A DNA stretch of 64,000 bases from Sunxiuqinia sp963678245 (GTDB lineage Bacteria; Bacteroidota; Bacteroidia; Bacteroidales; Prolixibacteraceae): NCBI GenBank assembly GCA_965140765.1, contig OZ223307.1:248001-312000 (forward strand), in the 5' to 3' direction. Under the pieces are notes generated by a model, which was not told where the DNA came from, ran no database searches, and worked only from the letters and a program-made list of their open reading frames with translations. The position numbers and the translations under genes are program-made. The first letter of the stretch is position 1; each line of letters begins with the position of its first letter. Below, piece by piece: positions 1 to 8,979 of the stretch.

Positions 1-1881
1 TTGTTGGTCATTGATGGCGTCAGGATGAACAATGCCATTTACCGCAATGGCAATTTGCACAATATTATCTCGTTGGATGCAGCTTCAATTCAGCACACGG
101 AAGTTATTTTTGGCCCCGGTTCCGTCATTTATGGCAGCGACGCTTTGGGCGGTGTTCTTCACTTTCAAACCTTGTCGCCCAAATTGTCAACCAACGAACG
201 ATACAAACAGTCGCGCCATGCCTATGTACGATACGCCAGTGCAAACTTCGAAAAAACAATTCATGCTGATTTTAACCTCGGTAATGAAAAGCTGGCGACA
301 GTAGCCAGTTTTACTGTTACCGACTTTGACGACCTGATGATGGGGAAACATGGGCCGGACTCCTATTTAAGGCCTGAATATGTTGAAAATAATCAAATCG
401 TTGAAAATCCGGACTGGCGCAAACAGGTTCGAACTGGATACAGTCAGTTTAACTACCTGCAAAAAATCAGATACCGCCCCAACGAACGGTGGAATTTGGT
501 TTATGCCTTTCATTGGTCAACAACTTCCAATATTCCGCGCTACGACCGCTTGATTCAATATAGCGACGAGAAACTTAAATACGCCAAGTGGTATTATGGT
601 CCTCAAAAGTGGAATTTACACTCACTTAAAATCCAAAAGAAAACTCAAAATTTATTTTTCGATCAAACAAGCTTTTTAGCAGGTTGGCAGAACTTTACCG
701 AAAGCCGCCACAGTCGAAAATTAGGCCATGAAGAACTAACCAGCCGAACAGAGAAGTTGAACATACTTAGCTTAAATTTTGATCTCGACAAAAAAATTGA
801 CCAAAATAACTCTCTGTATTATGGGTTCGAGGGAAACTTTAATTGGCTGAATTCAAAGGGAGTCGTTAAAAACGTGAACACCACTCAAACGCAGGAAACT
901 TCATCTCGCTATCCCGACAGCTCAACCACTTCAAGTTTGGCAGCCTATGCCAGCTACAAACTTTCACTACACCAAAAAGTCACCTTGAATCTGGGAGGTC
1001 GTTTTTCCATCAATCAACTCCAAGGCGAATTCGACCGGCAATTCTTTGATTTCCCTACAGATGAGTTTGACAATACCCACTCGTCATTTACCGGAAATAT
1101 CGGATTAGTGTATCACCCTACTGAATATTGGCAACTTAACGCCAACGCATCCAGTGGTTTTCGCGCCCCCAACATTGATGATATTGCCAAAGTATTTGAC
1201 TCCTCTCCGGGAAATGTAGTAGTTCCCAACCCGAATTTAAATCCGGAATATGCCCGGAACGTCGAAATCGGCATTCTACGAAGCGTGAAAAATCTAGCCA
1301 AACTGGAGCTTAACTTCTTTTACACTTACCTCAACGATGCGATGGTTCGCCGTCCTTTTTCGCTGAATGGTCAGGATTCTGTTTTGTACGAAGGAGAAAT
1401 GAGCCGTGTAGAAGCACTAGTAAATTCAGACTATGCACACATTTATGGTGGAGACCTCAGTATGGAGTGGATACTTTCATCGAAAATACGCAGCCGGAAT
1501 TCCATTACGGCTACATTTGGAGAGGACAGCGAGGGAATGCCTGTTCGACATGTAGCTCCAGTATTTGGCAGTTCTCATCTGTTGTACAATGATCACAATA
1601 AAACCATCGACCTGTATCTAAATTTCAATGCTAAACTTTCGAATTCGAAATTAGCTGCAAGCGAACGGGAGAAAACCTATCTCTACGCTCAAGACTCCAA
1701 TGGTAATCCCTATTCGCCCGGCTGGATCACGCTGAACCTAAAATCATCATTTCAATTAACCAAAAAATACAGCCTGAATTTAGGGATTGAAAATATTCTC
1801 GATAAGCGGTATCGTCCATATTCTTCAGGAATTGTCGCCGCCGGACGCAATGTTATCCTTTCGTTTAAAGCCATCATTTAG
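1..1881 (+). CDS. TonB-dependent outer-membrane receptor, 5' end outside window
   Basis: This is the plug remainder and beta-barrel of a TonB-dependent receptor, which imports a chelated nutrient across the outer membrane. The first visible residues (LVIDGVRMNN, then a GPGSVIYGSDALGG stretch) are the typical end of a plug domain. The rest is a long barrel closing with a conserved IENILDKRYRPY segment and a terminal beta-strand. The barrel motif FRAPNIDDIAKVFDS and the NPNLNPEYARNVEIG stretch resemble heme/hemoglobin-type receptors, but the substrate is inferred only. The signal peptide and N-terminal plug are missing because the reading frame is open at base 1; the TTG there is not a credible start. 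Confidence 0.9.
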   Translation: MLVIDGVRMNNAIYRNGNLHNIISLDAASIQHTEVIFGPGSVIYGSDALGGVLHFQTLSPKLSTNERYKQSRHAYVRYASANFEKTIHADFNLGNEKLATVASFTVTDFDDLMMGKHGPDSYLRPEYVENNQIVENPDWRKQVRTGYSQFNYLQKIRYRPNERWNLVYAFHWSTTSNIPRYDRLIQYSDEKLKYAKWYYGPQKWNLHSLKIQKKTQNLFFDQTSFLAGWQNFTESRHSRKLGHEELTSRTEKLNILSLNFDLDKKIDQNNSLYYGFEGNFNWLNSKGVVKNVNTTQTQETSSRYPDSSTTSSLAAYASYKLSLHQKVTLNLGGRFSINQLQGEFDRQFFDFPTDEFDNTHSSFTGNIGLVYHPTEYWQLNANASSGFRAPNIDDIAKVFDSSPGNVVVPNPNLNPEYARNVEIGILRSVKNLAKLELNFFYTYLNDAMVRRPFSLNGQDSVLYEGEMSRVEALVNSDYAHIYGGDLSMEWILSSKIRSRNSITATFGEDSEGMPVRHVAPVFGSSHLLYNDHNKTIDLYLNFNAKLSNSKLAASEREKTYLYAQDSNGNPYSPGWITLNLKSSFQLTKKYSLNLGIENILDKRYRPYSSGIVAAGRNVILSFKAII

Positions 1882-2027
1882 ACACTTTGCTCTTGTCCAA
1901 ATCTGAGGGTCTGATCATTCCTCTGCCGGCCTAACAAAGTTTAAATTATCGAACTGTTTACATCACCCAATGATTTTTGTATATTGAATGTCAAATCACA
2001 TCATTGTCCAATCTTAGAATTTTCACT

Positions 2028-3029
2028 ATGAAAAAGTTAAAACAGTTTCTAATCGGCTTGCTTATCGTCGCCCTTGCATTAGTAATAGTCGCGTTCTTTT
2101 TACCTCGTCAGGTTCATGTTGAACGAAGCGGTACAATTGAAGCTCCCCCCAAAGTTGTTTTCAATCAGGTTAATAACTTGCATACCTGGGAAAAGTGGTC
2201 CGTATGGAATCAAATTGATCCGGAAATGAAAGTTGAATTTGAAAATACAGGTGTCGGAGAAGGCGCTGCTTATACGTGGGAAAGTGAAGATTCTAACGTT
2301 GGCTCGGGGAGATTGACCATTACAGTTTCGGAGCCCTACGATTCGATTGCAACAGAAATGGATTTTATGGAAAAGGGAACATCTTCAGGCTATTTTTTAT
2401 TTGAAGAGATCGGAAAAGGCACGAAAGTTACCTGGGGATTTGACATAGATTTGGGCAATAATCCGGCTGACCGCTGGATGGGTTTGATGTTTGATTCGAT
2501 GCTCGGGAAAGATTTTGAAAAAGGAATTGAGAACCTAGGCGTTGTCTCTGAAACCATTGTCCAGGAGGGGAGACCCATTGTTGAAATAGTCACTGTTCCT
2601 GAGTTTAATTACGTGAGTATGCGCAGTAATATTCAATTTGAAAACACTTCAACCCAAATGGGAGTGATGTATGGAAAGCTATCGAATTTCATTGACAATA
2701 ATGACTTAATGATGACGGATACTCCTTATGCGATCTACCATAAAATTGATGGAACAATGATTGATTTGGAATGTGGTATTCCGGTTGAGTATAAAACTGA
2801 AACCAACGGCGATATCATTTCGGGAGTCATGCCCGCTAAAAAATATGCCACAGCAGATCATTTTGGATCGCACGAAACGCTGGGTGAAACACATCAATTT
2901 ATACAAAACTGGATAGTCGAAAATGGCTTTGAGCTTGTTGGCAGTCCGATGGAGAAATACCTGACCGATCCGCAAAAAGAACCGGATGTATCAAAATGGG
3001 TAACAGCAATTTATTATCCGGTGAGGTAA
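2028..3029 (+). CDS. SRPBCC / GyrI-like domain membrane protein
   Basis: The protein has one N-terminal membrane segment (about residues 5-26). A SRPBCC/polyketide-cyclase-like domain follows (about 30-180, starting VHVERSGTIEAPP), then a C-terminal GyrI-like effector-binding fold (about 190-333). Both folds bind small hydrophobic molecules, so it may sense or sequester an amphipathic ligand at the inner membrane; this is inferred. I chose the ATG at 2028 because it begins a clean MKKLKQFLIG membrane anchor, whereas the longer frame from 1977 adds an unlikely 17-residue extension. It converges with the next gene across only three bases. Confidence 0.75.
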   Translation: MKKLKQFLIGLLIVALALVIVAFFLPRQVHVERSGTIEAPPKVVFNQVNNLHTWEKWSVWNQIDPEMKVEFENTGVGEGAAYTWESEDSNVGSGRLTITVSEPYDSIATEMDFMEKGTSSGYFLFEEIGKGTKVTWGFDIDLGNNPADRWMGLMFDSMLGKDFEKGIENLGVVSETIVQEGRPIVEIVTVPEFNYVSMRSNIQFENTSTQMGVMYGKLSNFIDNNDLMMTDTPYAIYHKIDGTMIDLECGIPVEYKTETNGDIISGVMPAKKYATADHFGSHETLGETHQFIQNWIVENGFELVGSPMEKYLTDPQKEPDVSKWVTAIYYPVR

Positions 3030-3032
3030 GTT

Positions 3033-3767
3033 TTAATCCATAATGCTTGTGCTTACAAAGTAGTCAAGCCAAGTCATTCGCCCGTACTTTTTTTCTAATT
3101 GTTGACGAGATGCCTGATAAGCTTCAGTTTGTTCTGTTTGGTAATAGGCTTTTACGATAAGCGCCTGAAGCAAAACAGGAATCCAACTACAGTCGGCCAT
3201 TTCATCGTCTTGAAAAAGGTCGAGCGCTTTTTCGTAGTCTTCGATTGCCTGCACTTTATCTCCACCAAAAGCCTTGGGACGATTAAATAGCAGGTTTCCT
3301 TTTTCCAACCACAGAAAAGGCTCGTTTGAATTGAGATCTTCAGCCATTTTTAGGCTTTTTTGTAATTTGGGTAAAAAAAGGGGAGCATTAAAAATTGAAA
3401 AGGCAATTCGGAATCCGTAAAAGGCCGTTTGAATACAGTATAATTTTGGTGAATCGGGAAATTTAGCAATCGACTGATCCAGCATATCCTCAGCAGTGTC
3501 AAGGATTTCCTTAGCGCTTTCTTTTTTGTCATTCCCTAAATAATAACCAATCAAACCGTATCTGGCCATCAGTATTTCAAGCTGCCATTCCAGCGAACCA
3601 TCAGACTCTTTCTCCATTTTTTGGATATGTTGTTCCCAGTTTTCCATATCCCCCTCAATGTAGGTCTTCTTTAACTGGCAACGAGCCTTTTCTAGTGACG
3701 TTTGGGCACAAGAGGTGAGTCCAACAAAAAGCACTAACCCCAAAATTAAGAGTCCTATTTTCTGCAT
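3033..3767 (-). CDS. TPR-like lipoprotein, last gene of crt operon
   Basis: A lipoprotein of about 244 residues with signal MQKIGLLILGLVLFVG and lipobox LTSC, followed by helical TPR-like pairs such as FLWLEKGNLLFNRPKAFGGD. The start is placed at 3767, one base beyond the TAG stop of crtW (3769-3771); an alternative ATG at 3785 would overlap crtW by 17 bases. The tight packing makes it the fourth gene of the crtD-cruF-crtW transcript. Function is unknown. A link to carotenoid assembly or envelope integrity is inferred from position only. Confidence 0.7.
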   Translation of the reverse strand: MQKIGLLILGLVLFVGLTSCAQTSLEKARCQLKKTYIEGDMENWEQHIQKMEKESDGSLEWQLEILMARYGLIGYYLGNDKKESAKEILDTAEDMLDQSIAKFPDSPKLYCIQTAFYGFRIAFSIFNAPLFLPKLQKSLKMAEDLNSNEPFLWLEKGNLLFNRPKAFGGDKVQAIEDYEKALDLFQDDEMADCSWIPVLLQALIVKAYYQTEQTEAYQASRQQLEKKYGRMTWLDYFVSTSIMD

Positions 3768-3768
3768 A

Positions 3769-4467
3769 CTAAATCCTATCTTCATTCATTTTCATCTTGT
3801 TTTTCTCCTTGTACAACTGCCACCAGGGAATACGAGGAACTTCATGATGTTCCCAATGGTAACCAAAAAAATAACAACTTAACATGGCCCACCAATGTGG
3901 TCCTCTCTGACTGCGTGCCTTATGCGGCTCCATTTTTTCCTGATGTGGTTTTCGATGTGGCAAGAATGTTCCAACAAAAAACAACTGAAATGTAGCCAAT
4001 ATTGCCGGAATAATCCAATAAACAATCAATTGATCTGGTTCAAACCAAATTTTTAAAAGATTAAACGCCATCGCCATAAACAAGAATTGCCAAATGGTTG
4101 CATAGCGTTTCAAAAACATAAACCACCAAACGAAAAGATTCTGCGACTTGACATAGTAATCCGGATCCTTCTCTGTTGCTGGAAACTGATGATGCAAATA
4201 ATGGTTCTTCCTCAGTTTTTGGTAAGAAAGCCCAGCAAAAAGCAACGATGACATCCATCCGAAAATGTGGTTGACTTTCATTTTATTGCCGATTAAACCG
4301 TGCATCGCATCGTGCCCGGTGATAAATAAACCGGTATACAAGTATGCCTGAATAATTACATGCAAGTATGTCCAAACCGATTCGCCATCGACCTGCAAAA
4401 AGAGCAAGCAGTAAAGTAAATGAACCAACCAGCATGCAATAACAACTATGGCAACAAAAACACCCAT
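3769..4467 (-). CDS. crtW: CrtW-type beta-carotene 4-ketolase
   Basis: An integral-membrane di-iron oxygenase of the fatty-acid desaturase superfamily. Three histidine boxes are visible: HDAMH, HYLHH and HWEHH, plus the CrtW signatures FVGTFLPHR and YHWEHHEVPRIPWWQLY. The family adds a 4-keto group to a beta-ionone ring. I chose the ATG at 4467, giving 232 residues, because it shares its A with the TGA stop of cruF (TGATG), a classic coupling signal. The frame continues to an ATG at 4530, which would overlap cruF by 64 bases. The motifs favour CrtW over CrtR hydroxylases. Confidence 0.85.
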   Translation of the reverse strand: MGVFVAIVVIACWLVHLLYCLLFLQVDGESVWTYLHVIIQAYLYTGLFITGHDAMHGLIGNKMKVNHIFGWMSSLLFAGLSYQKLRKNHYLHHQFPATEKDPDYYVKSQNLFVWWFMFLKRYATIWQFLFMAMAFNLLKIWFEPDQLIVYWIIPAILATFQLFFVGTFLPHRKPHQEKMEPHKARSQRGPHWWAMLSCYFFGYHWEHHEVPRIPWWQLYKEKNKMKMNEDRI

Positions 4468-5111
4468 CAAATTAAGTTTAATGTCAAGTTTAAGCTCAAG
4501 AAAAAGGCTAATTGCAGGAAAAGTATCCAAATAGCCAATTTATTCTCTACCTGCAACTTCCCGGCTCGCATCAACGAAAAAACGAATAACGACACCAAGT
4601 ACCAATCTAAATAGTTTTTTAGCGGAATTTGTTCAGTTTGCCACTCCCACATTTTCAAAGCAGTAGCTACCGGCTCCATCACAAAATCAAACCCAACCAT
4701 CAACAAAGCCCCAAGAAAAGGGAAAAACCATCGATGATTGATACTGCTAAAAAGGGCGAAAATGCAGTATGATAAAAGCAGCCAGTTCGCGCCAATCAGC
4801 AAAGGAGTATTATTTAATTTTAAGCCCAGAGCTCTCCCATAAGTATATTGGCCAAAAAGCAGTTGAGTATTTACGCCAATCATTTCGGCTAAAAATCCGA
4901 CCAAGCCTATTGTCAGGAAAATAAATCCCGCTTTAAAAATCCACTTTTGATGAAAAACGAACAACAAAATGATGGTCAACAATAAGTTGAAAGAAGTCAA
5001 ACTTAAAAAAATCGGATAGGTTTCATCGAATGAAAAACCAACGATTCCAACCAGATAAAGAATACCGAGGATTATTTTGACTGACTTTATAATTTTAGGA
5101 TTTTCAATCAT
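4467..5111 (-). CDS. cruF: CruF-like carotenoid 1',2'-hydratase (DUF422 family)
   Basis: A 214-residue protein with about six to seven membrane helices and DUF422/CruF hallmarks: EMIGVNTQLLFGQYTYG, then LLIGANWLLLSYC, then FDFVMEPVATALKMWEW. CruF-family enzymes hydrate the acyclic psi end of gamma-carotene or related carotenoids to a 1'-hydroxy group. Its ATG (5111-5109) overlaps the TGA of crtD (5110-5108) by four bases, and its own stop overlaps crtW. Lycopene cyclases of the CrtYcd type are distinct and present elsewhere in the locus. Confidence 0.8.
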   Translation of the reverse strand: MIENPKIIKSVKIILGILYLVGIVGFSFDETYPIFLSLTSFNLLLTIILLFVFHQKWIFKAGFIFLTIGLVGFLAEMIGVNTQLLFGQYTYGRALGLKLNNTPLLIGANWLLLSYCIFALFSSINHRWFFPFLGALLMVGFDFVMEPVATALKMWEWQTEQIPLKNYLDWYLVSLFVFSLMRAGKLQVENKLAIWILFLQLAFFLSLNLTLNLI

Positions 5112-6583
5112 GTTGTTTTTAGCTTTTCTTCAACCATCTCGGCAACTATTTTTGCTGACGATAAACACAGCGGAATTCCGCCACCCGGATGCACACTTCC
5201 ACCCACAAAATAAATATCTTTCAAATCGCGCCTGAAATTCGGATGCCGATTGAACGCTGAAAATGGGCTGTTTGAACTTGGTCCATACATCGCCCCCTGA
5301 AACGAACCCGTTCGATCTTCGATTTTTACCGGATCCAGCGTTTTTTCAAAAAGAATCTGACTTTCCAGATCTTCCCCCAGTAACTGATTCAGCTTTGATA
5401 AAATATTCCTTCTCGTCTCCAACTTTAACCTCTCCCAATCTTGCCCCACGTTCTCGGGCGCATTAATCATTACAAACCAATTTTCCATCTCGTCAGGTGC
5501 ATCGTCCGAATTTTCCTTACTACTGATAAACACATAAACTGTCGGATCAGTTGTAATTTCCTTTCGATCAAACAAGTATGAAAACTCCTTTTCGTAATTA
5601 GCACTAAAAAAGATATTGTGCAAATCCAGTTGGTCAAAACGCTTTTTCATTCCCCAGTAGAAAATCAAGGCCGACGAAGAGCGCTCTGCTTTTTCAATTC
5701 GAGTCAATCGTTTTTTGTCCGGCAACAAATCCGAATAAAACTGATGAATATCCACATCGCTAATCAAAACATGGCAAATTTTCGTTTCGCCTTTTACCAC
5801 AACTCCTTTCAAACTCTTTTCCTCCACCAGTACCTTTTCAACCGGCGTGTTGAAATGAAAATTGACTTCCAGTCGTTTCGCCTGTTCCACCAACGAACTC
5901 GTAATTTGATACATTCCGTGAGCAGGGAAAAAAGCGCCCAAGCTGTGTTCCAAATGAGAAATAACGCTCATCGTCCCTGGTGTTTTGTAGGGGTTAGAGC
6001 CATTGTAAGTGGCATAGCGATCAAACATCTGAACAATTCTCGGATCTATGAAAGACTCTTCGTTAAAATTGTGAAGTGTTGAAAAAGCCTTGAGTCGGGC
6101 AAATTGCAACGCCTTCAGAAGATTGTCCCAAGTCAGCAATTTCGAAAGTCGATGAAAGGAATTGAATATGAATATTGGCGCTGTAAGTTGATAAACCATT
6201 GCCGCATGCTTTAAATAAGCAGCTATCTTCTTTTCCGAAACTTGCGTTTTTGCCTCAACCTCACGAGCAAATTTATCGACATCAGAGAAAGCCGACAATC
6301 TTGTTCCATCTTCAAAAAAGTATTTTGTTACCACATCTAGTTTTCGGTACTCGAATTTTAAATCCTCGTCAAGCAATTCATCAACTAAATGAGGCAAGGT
6401 AAATAACGATGGTCCCATGTCGAAGCGAAAGCCATTTTGATAAAATTCATTGATTTTTCCTCCGGGATTTGCAGCCTGTTCAAAAACATCCACGGCAAAG
6501 CCTAAACGAGCCAAGCGAATGGCAGCAGCCAAACCGGCAACCCCTGATCCAATCACAATGCCATTCAATTTCCTTTGTTTCAT
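5108..6583 (-). CDS. crtD: CrtD-like carotenoid 3,4-desaturase (CrtI family)
   Basis: A 491-residue FAD-dependent amine-oxidase-fold enzyme. The N-terminal dinucleotide-binding motif is VIGSGVAGLAAA (about residues 10-21), the substrate-side signature is FRFDMGPSLF, and the C-terminal FAD contact is GGSVHPGGGIPLCLSSAK. As the second CrtI homologue of the locus, coupled to cruF, it most likely introduces the 3',4' double bond after hydration of the psi end. Assignment as CrtD rather than phytoene desaturase rests on this context and not on a phylogeny. It leads the minus-strand arm, opposite crtI. Confidence 0.8.
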   Translation of the reverse strand: MKQRKLNGIVIGSGVAGLAAAIRLARLGFAVDVFEQAANPGGKINEFYQNGFRFDMGPSLFTLPHLVDELLDEDLKFEYRKLDVVTKYFFEDGTRLSAFSDVDKFAREVEAKTQVSEKKIAAYLKHAAMVYQLTAPIFIFNSFHRLSKLLTWDNLLKALQFARLKAFSTLHNFNEESFIDPRIVQMFDRYATYNGSNPYKTPGTMSVISHLEHSLGAFFPAHGMYQITSSLVEQAKRLEVNFHFNTPVEKVLVEEKSLKGVVVKGETKICHVLISDVDIHQFYSDLLPDKKRLTRIEKAERSSSALIFYWGMKKRFDQLDLHNIFFSANYEKEFSYLFDRKEITTDPTVYVFISSKENSDDAPDEMENWFVMINAPENVGQDWERLKLETRRNILSKLNQLLGEDLESQILFEKTLDPVKIEDRTGSFQGAMYGPSSNSPFSAFNRHPNFRRDLKDIYFVGGSVHPGGGIPLCLSSAKIVAEMVEEKLKTT

Positions 6584-6677
6584 GTTTTTAAATCTGGTTA
6601 CTAAAAAAAACCTTCATCTAATCTAAAACATTTTGCGCCAATTTTGTTTAAGTATATAGACTATTTATTGAACAAAG
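6584..6677. promoter_or_regulatory. Divergent crt intergenic control region
   Basis: This 94-base gap separates the crtD arm (leftward) from the crtI arm (rightward), so both promoters should lie here. The sequence is AT-rich with two TTTTG tracts (6631-6635 and 6642-6646) and a TATATAGA stretch. I did not find a clean -33/-7 pair at the expected spacing on either strand. Confidence 0.5.
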
Positions 6678-8162
6678 ATGAAAAAAAAGGCACTGATTGT
6701 AGGAACAGGACTTGCTGGCCTATCCACCGCGCTAAGACTTACAACAGATGGATATGAGGTAGAGATGGTAGAAAAATACCATCGTCCGGGGGGGAGGTTG
6801 AACTTACTGGAGAAAGATGGGTTTAAGTTTGACATGGCTCCTACTTTTTTTAGTATGAGCTATGAATTTAAGGAACTTGCGGATTACTGCAAAATCAAAA
6901 TGCCTTTTGAATTCGTCGAACTGGATCCGCTGTATTCTGTTCATTTTGAAGGAGACGAAAGATCATACTTAATTTATAAGGACCTAAAAAAGCTGGCAGA
7001 AGAATTTCAGAATGTAGAACCGGATTTGGAACGTAAAATCCGACGTTTTCTAAAATCAGCCGGCGAGATCTTTCATGACACAGAGCATATTGTTATCAAA
7101 CAAAATTTTGACAGTCTACTCTCCTACTTATTACAATTAACCCGTGTACCAATTAAACATGCTCCAAAAATGTTTTACTCAATGTGGCGGGAAATGGAGA
7201 AAAACTTCGATTCGTTCGAGGTCAAAGTGATTTTCTCGTTGGTGGGCTTTTTTCTGGGTGCCACTCCTTTCGATACACCAGCTGTCTATTCCATGCTCAA
7301 TTATACCGAACTGGTACACGACGGCTACTACAACGTAAAAGGAGGCATGTACAAAATTGTGGAAGGCATGGTTGACGAACTCAAAAAAAGAGGTATTAAA
7401 ATGCACTATGGAGTAGAGATTGATCATTTTCAAAAAACGAATAATCAGCTGACAGCTTTCTACGATAAAAGTGGGAAGAAATGGGAAGCTGATATTTTCG
7501 TGGTCAATGCTGATGCCGCCGCATTTAGAGGCAACGTGATGAACCGAAAAAAATATGCGCCTGCAAAATTAGATCAGAAAAAATGGACCTTGGCTCCGCT
7601 AACAATCTACTTAGGGTTGGATACAAAAGTGACTGGAATGTACCACCACAATTATTTTCTGCGTAGAAACTTTAAAGAGTATGCCAATAAGATTTTTAAG
7701 AACAGTATCAAACTGGACAAGCCGTATTACTATGTAAATATCCAGTCGATGCACAACCCAAGCTATGCTCCGAAAGGTAAAGAAAGTGTTTTCATTCTTT
7801 GTCCGGTACCCGATCTTCGGTACAAACCGGATTGGGATGATTCCCACGACATTGTCGACGCAATTATAGCGGACATGAGCGAACGAACCGGATTCAATTT
7901 TGCCAAGCATATCGAATCGGAAATCATTTACACTCCCAAACAGTGGGAAAGCACTTTTAATTTGTATCAGGGCAGTGGTCTCGGCCTTGCTCACGATTTG
8001 AATCAAGTGGGTGGTTTCCGACCATCAAACAAAGATGAAGAATTCAAAAACCTCTACTACACCGGAGCATCAACAGTTCCCGGAACCGGACTGCCAATGA
8101 CTGTAATAAGCTCAAGACTAGTAACCGAACGAATATTGAAAGACCATGGATATTTATCATAA
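6678..8162 (+). CDS. crtI: Phytoene desaturase
   Basis: A 494-residue FAD enzyme of the CrtI family that desaturates phytoene to lycopene. The N-terminus shows the dinucleotide fold IVGTGLAGLSTALRL, then FDMAPTFFSM; the C-terminus shows GASTVPGTGLPMTVISSR, the canonical CrtI FAD motif. It heads the rightward arm, and its stop (8160-8162) overlaps the crtB start at 8146 by 17 bases. Together with crtB it makes the acyclic backbone for the divergent modifying enzymes. Confidence 0.92.
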   Translation: MKKKALIVGTGLAGLSTALRLTTDGYEVEMVEKYHRPGGRLNLLEKDGFKFDMAPTFFSMSYEFKELADYCKIKMPFEFVELDPLYSVHFEGDERSYLIYKDLKKLAEEFQNVEPDLERKIRRFLKSAGEIFHDTEHIVIKQNFDSLLSYLLQLTRVPIKHAPKMFYSMWREMEKNFDSFEVKVIFSLVGFFLGATPFDTPAVYSMLNYTELVHDGYYNVKGGMYKIVEGMVDELKKRGIKMHYGVEIDHFQKTNNQLTAFYDKSGKKWEADIFVVNADAAAFRGNVMNRKKYAPAKLDQKKWTLAPLTIYLGLDTKVTGMYHHNYFLRRNFKEYANKIFKNSIKLDKPYYYVNIQSMHNPSYAPKGKESVFILCPVPDLRYKPDWDDSHDIVDAIIADMSERTGFNFAKHIESEIIYTPKQWESTFNLYQGSGLGLAHDLNQVGGFRPSNKDEEFKNLYYTGASTVPGTGLPMTVISSRLVTERILKDHGYLS

Positions 8163-8979
8163 AAACAATCTCGCTTGTAGCCGGATCACGACACATAATT
8201 ACAGCACATCTTTTTCGCTGGGTGTACGCATGCTGAACAAGAAGTACCGCCCGGCTATATACAGCATTTACGGGTTTGTGCGTTATGCCGACGAGATTGT
8301 AGACACGTTTTTTGAGCAGGATCAGGAAACTATCTTCGACGAATTTAAGAAAGAAACTTTCATCGCAATAGAGAGAGGTTTCAGCATCAATCCAATTCTC
8401 GACAGTTTTCAACGAGCTGTTCGCACTTATCATATTGAGCGGGAGTTGATTGATGCTTTCCTTTATAGCATGGAGCTCGATTTGCACAAAACGACCTATG
8501 ATCCGATCATGCTAAAAACCTATATTTACGGATCGGCAGAAGCAGTTGGATTGATGTGCCTGCGTGTTTTTTATGCCGACGAACCTGAAAAATATGATCA
8601 GTTGGTTAATCCTGCACGCAAGTTGGGAGCAGCATTTCAAAAGGTAAACTTCTTGCGCGACGCTCAGGATGATTTTGAAAACAAAGGACGAATTTATTTT
8701 GAAAATATTGACTTCAACCAATTTGATGAAGACACAAAAGCACAAATAGAGCGTGAAATAGAAGGTGATTTTGCGGCAGCTTTTCAGGGTTTGAAAGCCC
8801 TTAAAAAGGAAGTGCGTTTCGGAGTTTATCTGGCTTACATATACTATATAAGGTTATTTCGGAAGATTAAACGAGCAAATCCATCACAAATATTAAAGAC
8901 TCGTTACCGGGTTTCAAACCCAAAAAAAATTTATCTTCTGGCAAACGCCTATTTCAAAAATACATTTAACCTTCTGTAA
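8146..8979 (+). CDS. crtB: Phytoene synthase
   Basis: A 277-residue squalene/phytoene synthase. The first aspartate-rich motif is YADEIVD (residues 47-53) and the second is NFLRDAQDD (168-176); both coordinate magnesium-diphosphate in this family. It condenses two geranylgeranyl diphosphates to phytoene. The start overlaps the end of crtI and the next gene begins on the base after its stop, so crtI-crtB-crtYcd is one coupled operon. No geranylgeranyl diphosphate synthase (crtE) lies in the window. Confidence 0.93.
   Translation: MDIYHKNNLACSRITTHNYSTSFSLGVRMLNKKYRPAIYSIYGFVRYADEIVDTFFEQDQETIFDEFKKETFIAIERGFSINPILDSFQRAVRTYHIERELIDAFLYSMELDLHKTTYDPIMLKTYIYGSAEAVGLMCLRVFYADEPEKYDQLVNPARKLGAAFQKVNFLRDAQDDFENKGRIYFENIDFNQFDEDTKAQIEREIEGDFAAAFQGLKALKKEVRFGVYLAYIYYIRLFRKIKRANPSQILKTRYRVSNPKKIYLLANAYFKNTFNLL

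Noticed and set aside
6584..6677. Specific -33/-7 promoter boxes for crtI and crtD
   Set aside because: TTTG tracts are present but none has a TAnnTTTG at 18-20 bases, so no exact site is claimed.
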